A stretch of DNA of 64,000 nucleotides from Acinetobacter sp. ANC 4648 (GCF_002135345.1 NZ_NEGI01000001.1:614244-678243), one strand, 5' to 3'; numbered from the stretch's first letter, positions 37,685 to 48,157 are shown. Numbers and translations are program-made. The notes: a model not told the origin generated them from the sequence alone.

Positions 37685-38299
37685 TTATTTACCAGTACGT
37701 TCTTTATTAATTAAATAATCAACCACTTGAGTAACTTTTTCATTTTCACCTTGCACAACATACTTACCATTAACGACTACGGCTGGTACACCAGACAATT
37801 GGTATTGTTGACCTAATTTATTCGATTCTGCAACTTTCGCGGTAATCGCAAATGAATTGTATAAGCTATTAAATTTCGCTTCAGGCACACCATATTGGGT
37901 AAAAAATTTCGCTTGTGATGCTTGATCAAAAATTTGCTGACCACTATTTACCGCATGGAATAATGGAATATGGCTATACTTGCGTACACCTAATGCTTCA
38001 GATACATAATAACCACGTGCACTTTGTTCCCAAACTTTGTTCATTGCAGCGGGCGTGCGTACAAAATACACATCTTTCGGAATTTTTTTCAACCAAGTCT
38101 GCATATATGGTTCAAGTTTGAAACAGTGTGGGCAGCCATACCAAAAGAATTCACGCACTTCAATTTTACCTGGAACAGCAGATTTCCCTGGGTTTTGAAT
38201 GACGGTGTAATCTTTACCGGCAACATAATCTGCAGCCATTACCTGTGCTGAAAATGCCATGATCATGGCAGTCATGCCGCTTAAAATAAATTTTTTCAT
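37685..38299 (-). CDS. dsbA: Periplasmic thiol:disulfide oxidoreductase DsbA
   Basis: A 204-residue thioredoxin-fold oxidase that inserts disulfides into envelope proteins. The signal peptide is MKKFILSGMTAMIMAFSAQV, cut near VMA-AD. The active site is FFWYGCPHCF (CPHC). The cis-Pro loop is LSGVPAVVVNG. The start used gives a normal signal peptide; the longer frame adds 14 improbable residues. The gene is monocistronic and divergent from ubiG. Confidence 0.94.
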   Translation of the reverse strand: MKKFILSGMTAMIMAFSAQVMAADYVAGKDYTVIQNPGKSAVPGKIEVREFFWYGCPHCFKLEPYMQTWLKKIPKDVYFVRTPAAMNKVWEQSARGYYVSEALGVRKYSHIPLFHAVNSGQQIFDQASQAKFFTQYGVPEAKFNSLYNSFAITAKVAESNKLGQQYQLSGVPAVVVNGKYVVQGENEKVTQVVDYLINKERTGK

Positions 38300-38482
38300 T
38301 ACGCTTATTGTCCTCTCAGTCATTTTGTATAGCTTATGCACTAACTATAAAACAAATATGGGAAATTCGTTTTCCTTCTGTGAAGTTTTTTACGCGATTC
38401 ATCGCTTTTTTCAGAATTATGGTTACACTAGCACAGCTTGAATTAATTTTTGATTAAAACAAATTACTCAGAGGTGTTGCTT

Positions 38483-39196
38483 ATGTCGAAACTTAATGTT
38501 GATCCACAAGAAATTGCTAAATTTGAAGCACTTGCTGCCTTATGGTGGGATCAGCAATCTGAGTTTCGCCCTTTACACCAAATTAATCCCCTACGTTTAA
38601 ATTGGGTTGATGAACATTCTGGTGGTTTAAGCGGCAAAAAAATTCTAGATGTCGGCTGTGGTGGCGGTATTCTCGCTGAAAGCATGGCGCGCCGTGGTGC
38701 CCACGTTTTGGGTATTGATATGGGTGAAGCACCATTGAATGTGGCACGCTTACATGCAGAACAAGAAAATGTCAGTAACATTGAATATCGCCAAGTACCT
38801 GTTGAACAGCTCGCAGAAGAGCAAGCTGGACAATATGATATCGTGACGTGTATGGAAATGCTTGAACACGTGCCTGATCCAGCATCCATCATTCAAGCCT
38901 GTCAAAAATTGGTTAAACCCAATGGTCATGTATTCTTCTCGACCATTAACCGCAATCCAAAAGCTTATGTATTTGCGATTATTGGTGCAGAATATGTACT
39001 GCGATTACTCAAAAAAGGCACACACGACTATCATAAATTCATTAAACCATCTGAACTTGCACATGACATCCGCAATGCAGGTTTAAGCATGAAAGACATG
39101 ACCGGATTACATTACAACCCTCTCACCAAACACTACTGGTTAGCTCCAAATGTCGATGTAAACTATATGGTTTATACTCTAAATGAAGGTGTGTAA
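38483..39196 (+). CDS. ubiG: Ubiquinone biosynthesis O-methyltransferase UbiG
   Basis: A 237-residue SAM-dependent methyltransferase doing both O-methylations of ubiquinone synthesis. It starts [20 protein letters not shown], has the SAM loop [15 protein letters not shown] (about residues 53-67), and [11 protein letters not shown] near residue 122. AGAGG lies 7 bases before the chosen ATG. Its last base is the first base of gph (TAATG), so the pair is translationally coupled, a known ubiG-gph arrangement in gammaproteobacteria. Confidence 0.95.
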   Translation: MSKLNVDPQEIAKFEALAALWWDQQSEFRPLHQINPLRLNWVDEHSGGLSGKKILDVGCGGGILAESMARRGAHVLGIDMGEAPLNVARLHAEQENVSNIEYRQVPVEQLAEEQAGQYDIVTCMEMLEHVPDPASIIQACQKLVKPNGHVFFSTINRNPKAYVFAIIGAEYVLRLLKKGTHDYHKFIKPSELAHDIRNAGLSMKDMTGLHYNPLTKHYWLAPNVDVNYMVYTLNEGV

Positions 39197-39882
39197 TGAA
39201 AGCGGTATTGTTTGATCTTGATGGCACTTTAATTGATACCGCTGCAGATTTTATCCGTATCATTCAAGCGATGTGCCGTGAAGAAGGTCGTGATATTGTA
39301 GATGCAGATCTAATTCGAACACAGGTTTCCGAAGGCGCACGCGCTATGGTGAAATTGGTTTATCCTGAGTTAGCAGTTGAAGATCCGATCTTTCTTGCCC
39401 ATCGTCAACGCTTTTTAGATATTTATGGGAATGATATTGCGGTAGATACCGATCTGTTTGAAAGCATGTATCTATTGCTAGAAGAATTAGAAGCGCATGA
39501 TATTCCTTGGGGAATCGTAACCAATAAGCCGCGTTGGCTCAGTGAATCACTACTCAATGCCTTAAATTTAACTGAACGCTGTGCAGTTTTAGTGTGCCCT
39601 GAAGATGTAGCTAAAACCAAACCCGACCCAGAACCGATGTTCCTTGCAGCCAATCAGTTAAAGATTGATGCCAAACAAATTATCTATGTCGGTGATCATC
39701 CACGAGATATTGATGCAGGTCGTAACGCTAAAATGTATACGATACTCGCGGCTTATGGGTATTTACCATTGCAACACAAAGATGACTTAAACGCATGGCA
39801 AGCAGACTGTATAGTAAAAAATGTTGCTGAACTACATCAGGTCATCAATAAATTGGTAGATATCAAGCAAACAATTGCTTAA
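39196..39882 (+). CDS. gph: Phosphoglycolate phosphatase (HAD family)
   Basis: A 228-residue HAD hydrolase removing phosphate from 2-phosphoglycolate, a by-product of DNA repair. Motif I is FDLDGTLIDT (residues 6-15), motif II VTNKPRWLS, motif III Lys in KPDPEP, and motif IV VGDHPRDIDAGRNA. It overlaps ubiG by 1 base and is followed by the yciK-like gene after 42 bases with a strong AGGAGG site. Other HAD specificities are possible, but the ubiG linkage supports Gph. Confidence 0.9.
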   Translation: MKAVLFDLDGTLIDTAADFIRIIQAMCREEGRDIVDADLIRTQVSEGARAMVKLVYPELAVEDPIFLAHRQRFLDIYGNDIAVDTDLFESMYLLLEELEAHDIPWGIVTNKPRWLSESLLNALNLTERCAVLVCPEDVAKTKPDPEPMFLAANQLKIDAKQIIYVGDHPRDIDAGRNAKMYTILAAYGYLPLQHKDDLNAWQADCIVKNVAELHQVINKLVDIKQTIA

Positions 39883-39924
39883 GTTAAAATTTTAAAACAT
39901 CATAACAATTATAGGAGGTCTCCC

Positions 39925-40671
39925 ATGAAGTATTCAGCATATCAACCTCGTCCAGATTTATTAAAAGATAAGATTATCTTAATTACTGGTGCAGGAGATG
40001 GTATTGGGCGAGCCGCTGCCATCAGCTATGCACTACATGGTGCAACTGTCGTATTACATGGCCGTACCTTAAATAAACTTGAAGTTATTTATGATGAAAT
40101 TGAAGCTCTAGGTGCACCACAACCTGCAATTTTACCATTACAACTTTCAACTGCCAGTGCAACCGATTATGAAATCTTAGCCAATACCTTAGAACAGCAA
40201 TTCGGGCGTTTAGATGGGATTCTGCATAATGCTGGTATCTTAGGTGAACGTGTAGAATTGGCGCATTATCCTGAAGATGTTTGGGATGATGTCATGGCTG
40301 TAAACTTGAGAGCGCCATTTGTTTTAACGCAAGCATTATTACCTTTATTGCAAAAATCTGAACATGCCTCTGTGGTTTTTGCAAGTTCAGGCGTAGGACG
40401 TGAAGCTCGTGCACTGTGGGGAGCTTATTCTGTTTCCAAAGTTGCGATTGAAGCAGTCAGCCAAATTTTTGCTAAAGAGAATACCTACCCCAATATTCGT
40501 TATAACTGTATTAATCCCGGTGGTACACGAACTGCAATGCGCGCCAAAGCCTATCCTGACGAAGATCCCAAAATTTTGCCCACCCCAGAAGCAATTTTAC
40601 CTGGCTACCTGTACTTAATGGGCGAAGATAGCCTAGATATGAATGGCCAAAGTATTGATGCTCAAGATTAA
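39925..40671 (+). CDS. yciK: Short-chain dehydrogenase YciK
   Basis: A 248-residue classical SDR. It has the cofactor loop ITGAGDGIGRA (residues 19-29), the NAG motif (LHNAGILGE), the Ser in FASSGVGR, and YSVSK (YxxxK). The start has AGGAGG 7 bases upstream. YciK-type enzymes are predicted oxidoreductases of uncertain substrate. It follows ubiG and gph and probably shares their transcript. Confidence 0.9.
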   Translation: MKYSAYQPRPDLLKDKIILITGAGDGIGRAAAISYALHGATVVLHGRTLNKLEVIYDEIEALGAPQPAILPLQLSTASATDYEILANTLEQQFGRLDGILHNAGILGERVELAHYPEDVWDDVMAVNLRAPFVLTQALLPLLQKSEHASVVFASSGVGREARALWGAYSVSKVAIEAVSQIFAKENTYPNIRYNCINPGGTRTAMRAKAYPDEDPKILPTPEAILPGYLYLMGEDSLDMNGQSIDAQD

Positions 40672-40838
40672 TCTAAAATAAAGCTTGCTGATTGCCCTCC
40701 CTGATTCGGAGAGGGCTCAACCTCCACCTTTAAATCTAAATATCCAATCATTATTATAAAATTATTCGGTTTTTTAAATTTATATATTCTCGTTATGATC
40801 AGCTTTAAGCCAACAACTGATTCAATTGAGGCATTGTT

Positions 40839-40994
40839 ATGCGTGATTTAAAACGTAAAACTGAAATGATCCAATCTATTCAAGATTTACAATTACCCAA
40901 TTCCCTTATTTATGCATTAAATGATGCTGAGCAAGCCCATGATATTGTTGAGGCGATCTGTTGTTTAAAAAATATCACGCAACAATGGCACTAA
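40839..40994 (+). CDS. Small hypothetical protein, 51 aa
   Basis: A short open frame starting MRDLKRKTEMIQSIQDLQLP with GAGG upstream of the ATG. It is mainly helical and hydrophilic, with a CC pair (ICCLKN) near the C-terminus and no signal or membrane segment. Codon choice looks like the neighbouring genes. No family recognised. It sits alone between yciK and the RcnB-like genes on the + strand. Confidence 0.45.
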   Translation: MRDLKRKTEMIQSIQDLQLPNSLIYALNDAEQAHDIVEAICCLKNITQQWH

Positions 40995-41284
40995 AGCAGA
41001 TCGCATCTGATCCAAAACTCAATCCAGCAAATTCAATGGATGCCAATATCTCTGAGGATTTCATAATTTTTTACAAATTTAATTCACCTACAATATTCAA
41101 ATACTTATTCGACTAAAGCATTACAATCTAATTTCTTACGATGAATTTCTTTTATCTTGTTGCAAAATATGTTCTTATTATCTCTGCATTTTTAAATGAA
41201 TTGATGCTTTACCTTCACAGTTTCTCTGCAATTTCGCAGTACATTAGTGATGTGAAAAATAGCATAAATAAACGAGGGCCTAAC

Positions 41285-41668
41285 ATGAAAAATATTTTGA
41301 CTATATTAGCCATTTTTTTCAGTGCATTGCTAACCAGTCATGTTGCCAATGCAGGACCCCATTTTGACAATGAACGTGGCAATGACCGAGGTCATGGTCA
41401 AAAATTTCTCGATTTCCAACAAGATGAAGATAATATTAATGAACAACGTCGCGAACGTGAAGAACGTGGTGTACGTCGTCTACAACAACATAAATGGCAA
41501 ACTGGTTATGTGATGCCACAACATTATCGTGGTAATAGCTATAAAGCCGATTATAGAGACAGTAACCTTCCTAAACCATCACGTAATCAGCAATGGTATA
41601 AAATTAACAATGACTATATTTTAGTAGATTCGGATAGTAATAGTATTGTCGGAATTAAAGGAATGTAA
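41285..41668 (+). CDS. RcnB-like small secreted protein, first copy
   Basis: A 127-residue periplasmic protein with a signal peptide (MKNILTILAIFFSALLTSHV, cut after ANA). A charged, Arg/Glu/Gln-rich middle is followed by a C-terminal RcnB domain (YRGNSYKADYRDSNLPKPSR, then QQWYKINNDYILVDSDSN). RcnB in E. coli modulates nickel/cobalt homeostasis; here no metal transporter is adjacent, so the role is open. The ATG used has GAGGG upstream; the longer frame adds 48 unlikely residues. A paralogue lies 220 bases downstream, after a terminator. Confidence 0.8.
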   Translation: MKNILTILAIFFSALLTSHVANAGPHFDNERGNDRGHGQKFLDFQQDEDNINEQRREREERGVRRLQQHKWQTGYVMPQHYRGNSYKADYRDSNLPKPSRNQQWYKINNDYILVDSDSNSIVGIKGM

Positions 41669-41698
41669 GTAACTTTTATAATCTAATTTTTATTGATC

Positions 41699-41726
41699 AG
41701 CTCAAACAATCGTTTGAGCTTTTTTG
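41699..41726 (+). terminator. Rho-independent terminator between the two RcnB-like genes
   Basis: Perfect nine-base arms AGCTCAAAC and GTTTGAGCT around AATC, then T6. Confidence 0.92.
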
Positions 41727-41887
41727 CTTTATCGGGTTCAATTCACTTAGTTTCAGTCTGTAAGCTACATTCCTCCATGAAATCTTCATACATTTCACAA
41801 TTCAACTAAATCTCCCTCACCGTTTATCTCCAATTATTGCGTAACTTGATCTCATCGAAGGACAAAAGTTAATTTAAGGTGAGTCAC

Positions 41888-42265
41888 ATGAAAAAAGTTT
41901 TAACTGCTATCGCGTTATCGCTGAGTGCCATGATTGCCACGTCTGCAATAGCAGCACCACAAGATTATCAGGATAATCGCCATTATTCACAGCCAAACCA
42001 CTGGAATAATCAATATAATCAGCACAACAATAATCGCTACGAACATGACCGTTATGATCGTTATAACAACCGAGTAAACCCAAGCCGTGAATGGCGTTCA
42101 GGGCAATATTTACCGAATCAATTCAGCTCATCACGTTATCAAGTCAACTATAAAAACGACCGCCATTTACCTAAACCAGGGCGATATCAGCAATGGTATA
42201 AAATTAATGGTGACTACGTGTTAGTGAATGAACGTAACCACAAAATTATTCGAATCATTGGCTAA
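41888..42265 (+). CDS. RcnB-like small secreted protein, second copy
   Basis: A 125-residue paralogue of the preceding gene product. It has a signal peptide (MKKVLTAIALSLSAMIATSA, cut after IAA), then a low-complexity segment rich in Asn, His, Tyr, Gln and Arg (residues about 27-62) that could bind metal or be disordered. The same C-terminal RcnB domain follows (RYQVNYKNDRHLPKPG, QQWYKINGDYVLV). The ATG has AAGGTGAG upstream; a GTG three codons earlier is less likely. It has its own terminator, so the two copies are separate transcripts. Confidence 0.8.
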   Translation: MKKVLTAIALSLSAMIATSAIAAPQDYQDNRHYSQPNHWNNQYNQHNNNRYEHDRYDRYNNRVNPSREWRSGQYLPNQFSSSRYQVNYKNDRHLPKPGRYQQWYKINGDYVLVNERNHKIIRIIG

Positions 42266-42343
42266 ACCTTATTCTTACTAAAATTAACAGATAATTTTAG
42301 TGAGATGATATTTTTTGACAGCAAACAATTCAATTGATGTACT

Positions 42344-42403
42344 AGCCCCCTTATACCCTGAGTAAAAATCTACTTTTCTCAAGGTATAAAAGGGCTTTTT
42401 TTT
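42344..42403 (+). terminator. Rho-independent terminator after the second RcnB-like gene
   Basis: A long imperfect stem (AGCCC...TTATACCCTGAG with CTCAAGGTATAA...AGGGCT) followed by T8. Confidence 0.8.
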
Positions 42404-42476
42404 CATCTACTATTCCGTAATTCTGTTTTTTGTTTAGAATCAGCAGAACACTCCTCATTTTTTCATTGGAATAGGC

Positions 42477-43829
42477 ATGCAAACTGACGCTTTAGAAACA
42501 ATACACAGCACAACTCAGCAATATGTGCATTGGTTTCGTCATTCTGCACCCTATATCAATGCACATCGTGGTAAAACCTTTGTACTAATGTTTGGTGGTG
42601 AAGCGGTACAACATGAAAATTTTCAACATATTATTCATGATATTGCCCTGCTCCATTCACTTGGCATTCGCTTGATTTTGGTACACGGCGCGCGTCCACA
42701 AATTAATGCAAATCTGAAAGAAAAAGGTATCCAAAGTCCCATTCATATCAACCGTCGAGTAACCACTCGAGAAGCTTTGCCCTGTATCATGAGTGCAGTC
42801 GGTTCCATCCGATTACAGATTGAAGCATTATTGTCGATGGGTCTCGCCAATTCACCCATGTTCGGTGCGCGCATTGATGTTGTCTCTGGAAATTTTGTCA
42901 CGGCAAAACCGTATGGCATCCGCGATGGAATAGATTTCCAACTGACAGGTGAAGTCCGTAGCATTGATACCGAAGCGATTCAACGCCATTTAGATAATCA
43001 TAATATCGTAGTATTGGGTGCAACGGGTTATTCCACTACTGGAGAAGTCTTTAATCTACTGGCTGAAGAAGTCGCCACCAAAACAGCTATTCATATTAAA
43101 GCCGATAAGTTAATTTTTTTAGGTCAGCAGCAAGGTTTATTAGATGAACATGGGCAGCTACTACGTGAAATCACCCCACAGCAACTTGATCAGCACATTA
43201 TGCAATATCAAGATGCTCATTTTGAGATTGCCTTGCATCTACATAATGCTAAAGCCGCTTCATTAAAAGGGGTGCATCGTGTGCATTTGCTGTCCTATGC
43301 CTATGATGGTGCTTTAATTGAAGAGTTATTTACCCGAGATGGTCATGGTACGATGATCACAGATGCGCATTATGAAGAAGTACGCATGGCCAATATTGGT
43401 GATGTCGGTGGTTTAATGAACTTACTTCGTCCACTCGAAGAAGAAGGTATTTTGGTCTACCGCTCTCGCGAACGCCTAGAAAGTGAAATTGAACAGTTTG
43501 CAGTTATTGAGCGCGATGGGACAATTCTAGCGTGTGCAGCGCTATACCCGATTCCTACAGCAGTCAATGAAATTCAATCCGCAGAAATCGCCTGTGTTGC
43601 TGTACATCCAAGTTACCGAAAGTCCAATCGTGGCAGCCAAATTTTGTATTTTTTAGAAGAAAAAGCACATCATCTGGGAATTCAACAGCTGTTTGTTCTG
43701 ACTACACGCACAGCACATTGGTTCTTAGAACATGGCTTTGTAAGCGCAAGTGTCGATGATCTGCCTGAAGCACGCCAAGCGTTATACAACTATCAACGTA
43801 ATTCAATGGTTTTTAAAAAAATGATTTAG
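42477..43829 (+). CDS. argA: N-acetylglutamate synthase
   Basis: A 450-residue enzyme making N-acetylglutamate for arginine synthesis. The N-terminal amino-acid-kinase-like domain (about residues 1-290) has VHGARPQI and the C-terminal GNAT domain has the acetyl-CoA loop HPSYRKSNRGSQIL (about residue 379) and RTAHWFLEHGF. Length and two-domain layout match classical ArgA. It stands alone; no other arg gene is in the window. Confidence 0.94.
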   Translation: MQTDALETIHSTTQQYVHWFRHSAPYINAHRGKTFVLMFGGEAVQHENFQHIIHDIALLHSLGIRLILVHGARPQINANLKEKGIQSPIHINRRVTTREALPCIMSAVGSIRLQIEALLSMGLANSPMFGARIDVVSGNFVTAKPYGIRDGIDFQLTGEVRSIDTEAIQRHLDNHNIVVLGATGYSTTGEVFNLLAEEVATKTAIHIKADKLIFLGQQQGLLDEHGQLLREITPQQLDQHIMQYQDAHFEIALHLHNAKAASLKGVHRVHLLSYAYDGALIEELFTRDGHGTMITDAHYEEVRMANIGDVGGLMNLLRPLEEEGILVYRSRERLESEIEQFAVIERDGTILACAALYPIPTAVNEIQSAEIACVAVHPSYRKSNRGSQILYFLEEKAHHLGIQQLFVLTTRTAHWFLEHGFVSASVDDLPEARQALYNYQRNSMVFKKMI

Positions 43830-44150
43830 AGCTCAATATACGAACCTGCATTATCTTAATTTTTATTAAGCATATACGCAATTCAGCACTAAAACTCTAG
43901 CATCGTGAGATACGGGGATGTATTCGGTAGATCCCTGTACTCTTTATGTTGTAAAAATACAATGAACATAAAATTATTAATAAAAACAATACTATCGACT
44001 CTATTTCCCTAATTCATATTTTTAGATAAATTTTTCACATTTCATTTTATCTTTTTTATTCATGACTAAAGCCTGAAATCTTATTTTTTTTAAAATAAAA
44101 AGCCGTTTAGCGTATGTGCTTATTCAGCATTTACCTTAAAGGAGAGGCTC
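43830..44150. other. Intergenic region upstream of the ssu operon
   Basis: About 320 A/T-rich bases without a credible gene. It must carry the ssu promoter. A strong AAAGGAGAGG ribosome site sits just before the first ssuA. I could not pick out a convincing CysB/Cbl-type site. Confidence 0.5.
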
Positions 44151-45111
44151 ATGCAGCGCAATACCCCCCTATTTTTAAAAACAATTTCGGTATTAAGTTT
44201 GGGTGTTGCAAGTGTAATGCTGCTTTCTGCTTGTGCAAAAAAAACTGAAGTTACTACGCTCAATATTGGCTATCAAAAATACGGATTATTACCAATTATT
44301 AAAATCCGCGGGGACTTAGATAAAGCCTTAAAGCAACAAGGTATCAAAATTAAATGGGTAGAGTTTCCTGCAGGTCCTCAGCTACTTGAAGGCTTGAATG
44401 TCGGCAGTGTTTCTTTAGGTGAGGCTGGTGAAGCCCCCCCCAATTTTCGCACAGGCAGCCAATGCAGATTTGGTATATATCGCGAATCAGCCAGCAGCGC
44501 CTCTGGCAGAAGCATTGATTGTTCCGCAAAATTCAACCATTAAATCAATTCAAGATTTGAAAGGTAAACGTGTCGTTTTAAACAAAGGTTCAAACGTTCA
44601 TTACCTACTCTTGAAAGTTTTAGAAGCGAATCATTTAAAACTCGAAGATATTCAAGTGGTGTATTTACCCCCTGCCGATGCACGCGCAGCTTTTGAAAAA
44701 GGTGCTGTCGATGCTTGGGTAATTTGGGATCCGTTCTTTGCTGCGGCTGAACAACAACTTGGTGCAAAAGTGCTGGCGACAGGGCAACACTTAGTCAGTA
44801 ATCACCAATTTTATTTAGCAGATCGTAAATTTGCTGAAACACATCCTGAAATTTTAAAAACAGTCGTAAATGAACTGAATGCAACTACCCAGTGGGTTCA
44901 ATCGCATCAAAATGATGCTGCAAAATTATTAGAAAAACCTACTGGTTTACCTTTGAGCGTACTGAATACTTCTATTTCTCGTATGGGTTTTGGCGTTCAG
45001 CCCATTTCAAACGATGTCGTAAAAGAACAGCAATATGTCGCTGATGCTTTTTATCAACAAAAACTCATTCCACATAAAATCAATATTCAAGCCGCTATTT
45101 TGGCTTATTAA
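44151..45111 (+). pseudogene. ssuA: Sulfonate ABC transporter substrate-binding lipoprotein, frameshifted in a C8 tract
   Basis: The reading frame starts MQRNTPLFLKTISVLSLGVA with a lipobox (LSAC), so the product would be a lipidated sulfonate/aliphatic-sulfonate binding protein. Frame 1 runs to residue 130, but homology to the downstream SsuA stops at a run of eight C (44434-44441). With seven C the frame continues as GEAPPIFAQAA, matching [11 protein letters not shown] in the paralogue, through to 45111. So one base is extra. The intact second copy follows after 34 bases. The shift may be a real pseudogene, a slippage-based phase switch, or a sequencing error. Confidence 0.85.
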
Positions 45112-45145
45112 AAGTTAGAAAATACACAGACGAGAGGATCAATAC

Positions 45146-46144
45146 ATGACTCAATATCTTGCACAGCATCAAGCGGCAACTCGGTTACATAAATCAGCTT
45201 ATAGCATAACGGCTATGTTCATTGGCTGTGCAATGTTGAGCTCTACAGCGGCTTGGGCTGTTGATCCAAGTGTAAAACAATTACGAATTGGTTTTCAAAA
45301 AAGCTCAATTAATTTTGCCATTGCTAAGCAACAGAAGTTATATGAGAAAGAATTTCCCAACGCAAAAATTACTTGGAATGAATTCCCAGCAGGCCCACAA
45401 ATTTTAGAAGCACTGGCGGTAGGCTCTTTAGATATTGGCGTTACCGGTGATACACCACCAGTTTATGCTCAAGCTGCTCATAAGCCACTGTACTATATTG
45501 CTTATGAAGCAGCGAAGCCTTTAGCTTCGGCCATTTTAGTACCTAAAAACTCACAATTGACTCAACTCAATCAACTTAAAGGCAAGCGTATAGCCCTTCA
45601 AAAAGGCTCTAGTGCACATTATTTATTGGTACAAGCTGTCGCTAAAGCTGGTTTGCAATGGTCAGATATTCAGCCTATTTGGCTAACTCCTGCCGATGCC
45701 CGTGCAGCCTTCCAAAAAGGTGCAGTAGATGCTTGGGCAATTTGGGATCCGTACTTTGCGTCTACTCAACTGGAAGATCAAGCCAAAATTTTAGTTTCAG
45801 GTAAAGACTTGAGTCCAAACTATACCTTTTATTTAGCAGCACCTAATTTTGTCAAACAGCATCCTCAAGCAATAAAAGACATCATTCAACAAATTAATGT
45901 CGCTGATCAATGGGTACAAAAGCATAAAGATGAAACAGCACAATTAATTGCTGAAAGTACTGGGTTAAAGCCTCAAGTCAGTCAAATTTTTATTGATCGA
46001 CGTCCTATACCCTCTTATGCAGCCCCACTAACTGCAAAAGTCATTGCAGATCAACAACAACTCGCCAATCGCTTTAGCGAACTTAAAATTATTCCAAACA
46101 GTATCAATATCAAACAAGCAGTTTGGACGGGTAAAGCACTTTAA
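45146..46144 (+). CDS. ssuA: Sulfonate ABC transporter substrate-binding protein, second copy
   Basis: A 332-residue periplasmic protein with a long N-terminal signal region (hydrophobic around residues 22-38, cut after AWA). The mature part starts [12 protein letters not shown] and has the SsuA/TauA motifs [23 protein letters not shown] and [23 protein letters not shown]. It delivers sulfonates to SsuBC. It resembles the frameshifted copy upstream but is secreted rather than lipidated. It precedes ssuD by 28 bases. Confidence 0.93.
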   Translation: MTQYLAQHQAATRLHKSAYSITAMFIGCAMLSSTAAWAVDPSVKQLRIGFQKSSINFAIAKQQKLYEKEFPNAKITWNEFPAGPQILEALAVGSLDIGVTGDTPPVYAQAAHKPLYYIAYEAAKPLASAILVPKNSQLTQLNQLKGKRIALQKGSSAHYLLVQAVAKAGLQWSDIQPIWLTPADARAAFQKGAVDAWAIWDPYFASTQLEDQAKILVSGKDLSPNYTFYLAAPNFVKQHPQAIKDIIQQINVADQWVQKHKDETAQLIAESTGLKPQVSQIFIDRRPIPSYAAPLTAKVIADQQQLANRFSELKIIPNSINIKQAVWTGKAL

Positions 46145-46172
46145 CGCATATAAATTTCGAAGGATGAAATAC

Positions 46173-47348
46173 ATGAAAATTTTCTGGTTTATTCCCACTC
46201 ACGGTGACAGTCGTTATTTAGGTACGAGTAAAGGTGCTCGTCAGGTGGATCATACTTATATGAAACAGATTGCTGTAGCGGTTGATCACCTAGGCTATGA
46301 AGGTGTTCTCATACCCACTGGGCGTTCTTGTGAGGATCCATGGATTACCGCAGCCAGTCTCATTGATGCCACTCAAAATTTAAAATTCCTCGTCGCCCTT
46401 CGTCCAGGTATTACAACACCTGCTTTAGCTGCACGTATGGCGGCAACTTTTGACCGTCTATCCAATGGGCGCGTTTTGCTGAATTTGGTAACAGGGGGTG
46501 ATGAACAAGAACTAAAAGGTGATGGCCTATATGAAGATCATGCCACACGTTATAAAACCGCCGCAGAATATGTGAAAATTTGGCGTGAAATTTTAACGCG
46601 CTCACATACTGGCGAATCTTTTACTTTCCATGGTGAACGCCTACAAGTAGACGATGCAAAACTGCTTTATCCACCCATACAGGCACCTTATCCACCACTG
46701 TGGTTTGGTGGCTCTTCAGATGATGCTATCGATTTAGCAACAGATCAGGTCGATACTTATTTAACTTGGGGTGAGCCTCCTGCTGCAGTGAAAGAAAAAA
46801 TTGCCAATGTCAAAGCCAAAGCTCATGCTAAAGGTCGCACACTCAATTACGGTATTCGTTTACATGTCATTGTTCGTGAAACCAATGAACAAGCTTGGGC
46901 TGCTGCCAATGAATTAATTCAATATGTCGATGATGCTACCATTGTGACGGCCCAACAAAAATTTAAACAAATGGATTCAGTCGGTCAGCGCCGTATGGCG
47001 GAATTACATAATGGTGATCGTTCTAAATTAGAAGTATCTCCCAACCTTTGGGCAGGTGTTGGTTTAGTTCGTGGAGGTGCAGGAACTGCTTTAGTTGGTG
47101 ACCCGCAAACTGTTGCCGATCGTATTGAGGAATATGCAGATCTCGGTATTGATACCTTTATTTTTTCAGGCTATCCACATTTAGAAGAATCGATTCGATT
47201 CGCAGAATTGGTCTTCCCTTTATTGCCCTTAGCAACACGTAAAAAATTAGCTCAACCCAATTTAACTGGGCCTTTTGGTGAAATTATTGCCAACAACTAT
47301 GCTCCTGATGCAACCAAACAGCAAAAACATCTTCAGGAGTTCGCATGA
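46173..47348 (+). CDS. ssuD: FMNH2-dependent alkanesulfonate monooxygenase
   Basis: A 391-residue luciferase-like flavin monooxygenase that releases sulfite from alkanesulfonates. It starts [17 protein letters not shown], has [29 protein letters not shown], and [13 protein letters not shown] as in SsuD. The ATG used has AAGGA 8 bases upstream; earlier in-frame starts lie inside ssuA. It overlaps ssuC by 4 bases. The reductase SsuE that supplies FMNH2 is not in this operon; the FMN reductase at 57098 belongs to a related fold but is 9.7 kb away, so a link is only speculation. Confidence 0.94.
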   Translation: MKIFWFIPTHGDSRYLGTSKGARQVDHTYMKQIAVAVDHLGYEGVLIPTGRSCEDPWITAASLIDATQNLKFLVALRPGITTPALAARMAATFDRLSNGRVLLNLVTGGDEQELKGDGLYEDHATRYKTAAEYVKIWREILTRSHTGESFTFHGERLQVDDAKLLYPPIQAPYPPLWFGGSSDDAIDLATDQVDTYLTWGEPPAAVKEKIANVKAKAHAKGRTLNYGIRLHVIVRETNEQAWAAANELIQYVDDATIVTAQQKFKQMDSVGQRRMAELHNGDRSKLEVSPNLWAGVGLVRGGAGTALVGDPQTVADRIEEYADLGIDTFIFSGYPHLEESIRFAELVFPLLPLATRKKLAQPNLTGPFGEIIANNYAPDATKQQKHLQEFA

Positions 47349-48157
47349 ATGCTCTAATCGTAAAAAATAAAAAAAGCGTCGTTTCACGTGGAACGAAACA
47401 GCTCGTACAACATTTATTGCCTTGGATTGTTCCACTATTACTCATTCTGGTTTGGCAAATCGCCTCCAAATCAGGGTTATTAGAAAGTCGTATTTTGCCA
47501 GCTCCCACTGCTGTCATTTCAGCATTTTGGACATTACTGATCAGTGGTGAACTTTGGCAACATGTCAAAGTCAGTGCAGGTCGTGCCCTACTTGGTTTAT
47601 TGGTGGGTGGTGGGTTAGGTTTAGTACTTGGGCTGTTAAATGGTTCCTCTAAAATTGCGTCTCATTTGTTAGATACCACATTACAAATGATTCGTAACAT
47701 TCCTGCTTTAGCATTAATCCCATTGGTGATTTTATGGTTCGGCATCGATGAATCTGCCAAATTATTTCTAGTGGCAATTGGGGTGTTTTTCCCCATTTAC
47801 ATCAATACTTACCACGGTATTCGTTCTGTTGATCCCCAACTTATTGAAATGGGAAAAAGCTATGGCTTAACCCAATGGCAATTGTATAAAGAAATTATAT
47901 TACCCGGTGCAATGCCTTCAATTTTAGTCGGACTACGCTTTGCACTTGGACTGGTCTGGGTCTTATTGATTGTGGCAGAAACCATTTCTGCACAATCTGG
48001 TATTGGTTATATGACTATGAATGCACGAGAATTTTTACAAACCGATATCGTCCTCGTCGGCATTCTGTTGTACGCATTTCTTGGTAAATTTGCAGATGTT
48101 TTTGCTCAATATCTTGAAAAATATTTACTGCGTTGGCACGCGGGTTATCAACAATAA
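47345..48157 (+). CDS. ssuC: Sulfonate ABC transporter permease
   Basis: A 270-residue inner-membrane permease with about six membrane helices. The ABC-interaction (EAA) loop is [20 protein letters not shown] (about residues 174-193). It pairs with SsuB and receives substrate from SsuA. It overlaps ssuD by 4 bases and precedes ssuB by 12. Confidence 0.94.
   Translation: MNALIVKNKKSVVSRGTKQLVQHLLPWIVPLLLILVWQIASKSGLLESRILPAPTAVISAFWTLLISGELWQHVKVSAGRALLGLLVGGGLGLVLGLLNGSSKIASHLLDTTLQMIRNIPALALIPLVILWFGIDESAKLFLVAIGVFFPIYINTYHGIRSVDPQLIEMGKSYGLTQWQLYKEIILPGAMPSILVGLRFALGLVWVLLIVAETISAQSGIGYMTMNAREFLQTDIVLVGILLYAFLGKFADVFAQYLEKYLLRWHAGYQQ

Noticed and set aside
40684..40712. GCCCTC/GAGGGC hairpin after yciK as terminator
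   Set aside because: The stem is good but there is no T run, so termination cannot be supported.
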